Part shown: positions 62,396 through 64,000 of the stretch, in pieces
How positions within the stretch are numbered: position 1 is the first letter of the stretch
Layout of the letters: every line of letters starts with the position of its first letter
Assembly (NCBI GenBank): GCA_040954595.2
Contig: CM082578.2
Location: forward strand, 6,758,001 to 6,822,000
DNA length: 64,000 nucleotides
DNA from: Balanoglossus misakiensis
Lineage: Eukaryota; Hemichordata
Reading direction: 5' to 3'
Notes under the pieces: generated by a model
Database searches by the model: none
What the model was told of the DNA's origin: nothing
The model's input: only the letters and a program-made list of their open reading frames with translations
Program-made: the position numbers and the translations under genes

Positions 62396-63584
62396 CTACT
62401 GGGCTTGCTCCAACGTGACGACTTCAACCGCGTGCGTGGCTACGGGCACGTCCGAGTGGTCCATGTCGCTGGCCTGCGTGGAGTTGGGCACCATGGCAAC
62501 CTGCGGGATGGTTTCGGGCCTCTGCTGCTGTTCCTGCTGCTGCTGCTCGTGGTGCGCTTGCTGGTGCGTGACCTGCTGCTGGTTCTGTTGCTGGTGGTGG
62601 GCTTGGTGTTGCTGCTGCTGGTGGTGGTGCTGCGACGAGTTGGCGATGCTGGTGACAACCGTCTGGTACATGGACACTGGGATGGTGACCATGCCACCTG
62701 GAAGGTCAAAAGAGAGAAACACGAAAGATTGGATGAGAACGGCAAGTCAGGAAATCGGCGACGGTAAATACCTGCTTAAAACCGAACAGTGTCTAATCGG
62801 GAAACCTGTCTAGTATACCCAACACACTTTCTAGTTCCTGCGCAAGAAACCACGTTACAGGAAGCTCTATTAACCAGACATCTCTATAATCCAGTAGTTT
62901 TGGTGTCCGGTATTGACAGGTTTTACTGTAATATATAATATAATGATTAATTTGTGGCGCAAATATTGGCCCTTTTTGATCCTTTTTCACAATGTAAGGT
63001 CAAGAAACTGATCAGTCAAACTGTTCTCAGAGAAATTAAAAGGTAATTTCCGCAACTCCATTTTTTTTGCAGAGAACATTACGAATTTATTTCAACATAA
63101 CTGACGGGCATAAAAATGTTGCCATGACAACTAGAAAGGAATCAGTGTCATGCAGTTGATTTCATACTGATGATAAAATCATTCGGTGAAAGTTGATAAG
63201 ATATCTCCTCCATGCATAAACCTTAATAATTCGTGTACTTTGGAGTTTATGGAATTCCCCCCCACCCGCAAGCAAACGCTCAACTTTCAGACTTTGGCAA
63301 CACTGTGTGTAAGTGTACATACCTTGTGATGTTGCATCATGCACACCAGCTAATGCACCGACTGCAGCCGCAGCGTCCCCGGACAGCATGATGTGGCCGC
63401 CTTCCGACAGCGTGGCCTCGGCCAGGGTCGCCACTGCTTCGGCCGCTGCGGCGCTGTTGATGTCCACCGACACGGGAGTGGCCTGCGGTGCTTGCGGCAG
63501 AGCGACTTCGCTCTGCGTGGCGGCGGCAACCTCTGCCAGTGTGGCTACGGCCTGTGTTGCTTCTGCTTGCGAGTTACTGTTGTG
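62396..63584 (-). CDS. NRF1: Nuclear respiratory factor 1 (NRF1 / erect wing), last two coding exons
   Basis: NRF1 is a homodimeric bZIP-like transcription factor that binds GC-rich palindromes (GCGCATGCGC) and activates nuclear genes for mitochondria and cell growth. Only its C-terminal transactivation region is here. Exons 63584-63323 and 62697-62396 join in frame (donor GTATGT, acceptor CCAG). Diagnostic motifs are EATLSEGGHIMLSGDAAAAV, then GALAGVHDATSQG, GMVTIPVSMYQTVVTS and the terminal AVEVVTLEQ followed by Ala-Gln. Between the last two is a stretch of about 45 residues dominated by Gln and His (62630-62505), which as I recall the vertebrate protein lacks. Alanine-rich repeats (AVATLAE) precede. 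The DNA-binding region lies to the right of the window. Confidence 0.93.
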
Positions 63585-64000
63585 CTGTTAGAAAAGGGAA
63601 ATTTGAAAATAAAATCAATTACACGAAAAGTTATACTAATTTCTGGAAATGTATACAGTATGTGGAGTCCCAATACAGCTGATGCGTACATGCATTCGTG
63701 TTTATTTTTATGTGTGCGCGCCTGGGTGCCTACATAATGAGTGACTGGTGTTCGCAGTTTGATTGGATGCCAGTTCATTTGCATAATTTTGTAACATTTT
63801 TACTCTTGGATCTGTTTGATTTCACACTAGCCAGCTCTTCACTCCTCAAAATTTAATGACGGGTAACATGGTTATACACAAAATATGGCCAACTATGGAT
63901 TTGGGCCTTTTATACTAGACTACACTGTACCCTCATCCATATGTGGCCGTATTTTGTGAATAACCCTTTCCTACAAATGCTGATGTAATGCTGCTGGATT
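63585..64000 (-). other. NRF1: NRF1 intron, right edge of window
   Basis: The exon at 63584 is preceded on the - strand by a pyrimidine-rich CTTTTCTAACAG acceptor. Beyond it to the window end there is no further exon or repeat that I can support. Confidence 0.6.

Noticed and set aside
62385-62813. + strand Cys/Trp- and Leu/Val-rich frames opposite NRF1
   Set aside because: They are complements of the CAG/CAC-rich Gln/His coding sequence of NRF1 and have no domain.
63313-63737. + strand Ala-rich frames at the right edge
   Set aside because: Antisense shadows of the Ala-rich NRF1 exon 63584-63323.

Overview
The window is animal genomic DNA. Every clear gene has GT-AG introns, AATAAA poly(A) signals are present, and there is an animal selenoprotein with a UGA-coded selenocysteine, a cytosolic initiator tRNA and an animal microRNA cluster. 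The presence of miR-183, miR-96 and miR-182 together, a dithiol thioredoxin-glutathione reductase and NRF1, with short introns and many small non-autonomous transposons, suggests a non-vertebrate deuterostome (hemichordate or amphioxus-like). The species cannot be named from this sequence alone.

Layout. At the left edge (664-1674, + strand) are the last three coding exons of UBL4A, a ubiquitin-like protein of the tail-anchored protein targeting pathway. Converging on it from the - strand is a 17-exon thioredoxin-glutathione reductase (TGR/TXNRD3-like, 17061 down to 6070). All of its exons can be traced to a predicted 594-residue selenoprotein with a C-terminal Gly-Cys-Sec-Gly, and a type II SECIS hairpin lies in its 3'UTR (5481-5547). 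Divergent from TGR, about 1.4 kb away, is a three-exon Golgi carbohydrate sulfotransferase of the CHST8-14 type (18444-19923, +) with a TATA box. At the right edge (- strand) are the last two coding exons of NRF1/erect wing (63584-62396). Two identical initiator tRNA-Met genes lie between 59.6 and 60.8 kb on the - strand.

The 40 kb between the sulfotransferase and NRF1 contains no protein-coding gene I can support. It does hold the complete miR-183/miR-96/miR-182 cluster on the - strand (hairpins at 24590-24671, 24176-24240 and 23550-23630), in the same 183-96-182 order as vertebrates and on the downstream side of NRF1. In vertebrates this sensory-organ microRNA cluster also lies next to NRF1, so the window preserves an ancient NRF1/miR-183-cluster linkage. 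The rest of this interval looks by eye richer in CpG and poorer in transposon remnants than the gene-bearing left third. That fits a regulatory landscape, but no enhancer is proven.

Mobile and repeated DNA is concentrated in introns and near the right edge: four copies of a roughly 90-bp MITE flanked by TTAA (piggyBac-like), a 797-bp MITE flanked by TAA (Harbinger-like), several near-perfect foldback palindromes in TGR introns, a C-rich minisatellite in the last TGR intron, and an exact 340-bp tandem duplication at 52.4-53.05 kb.
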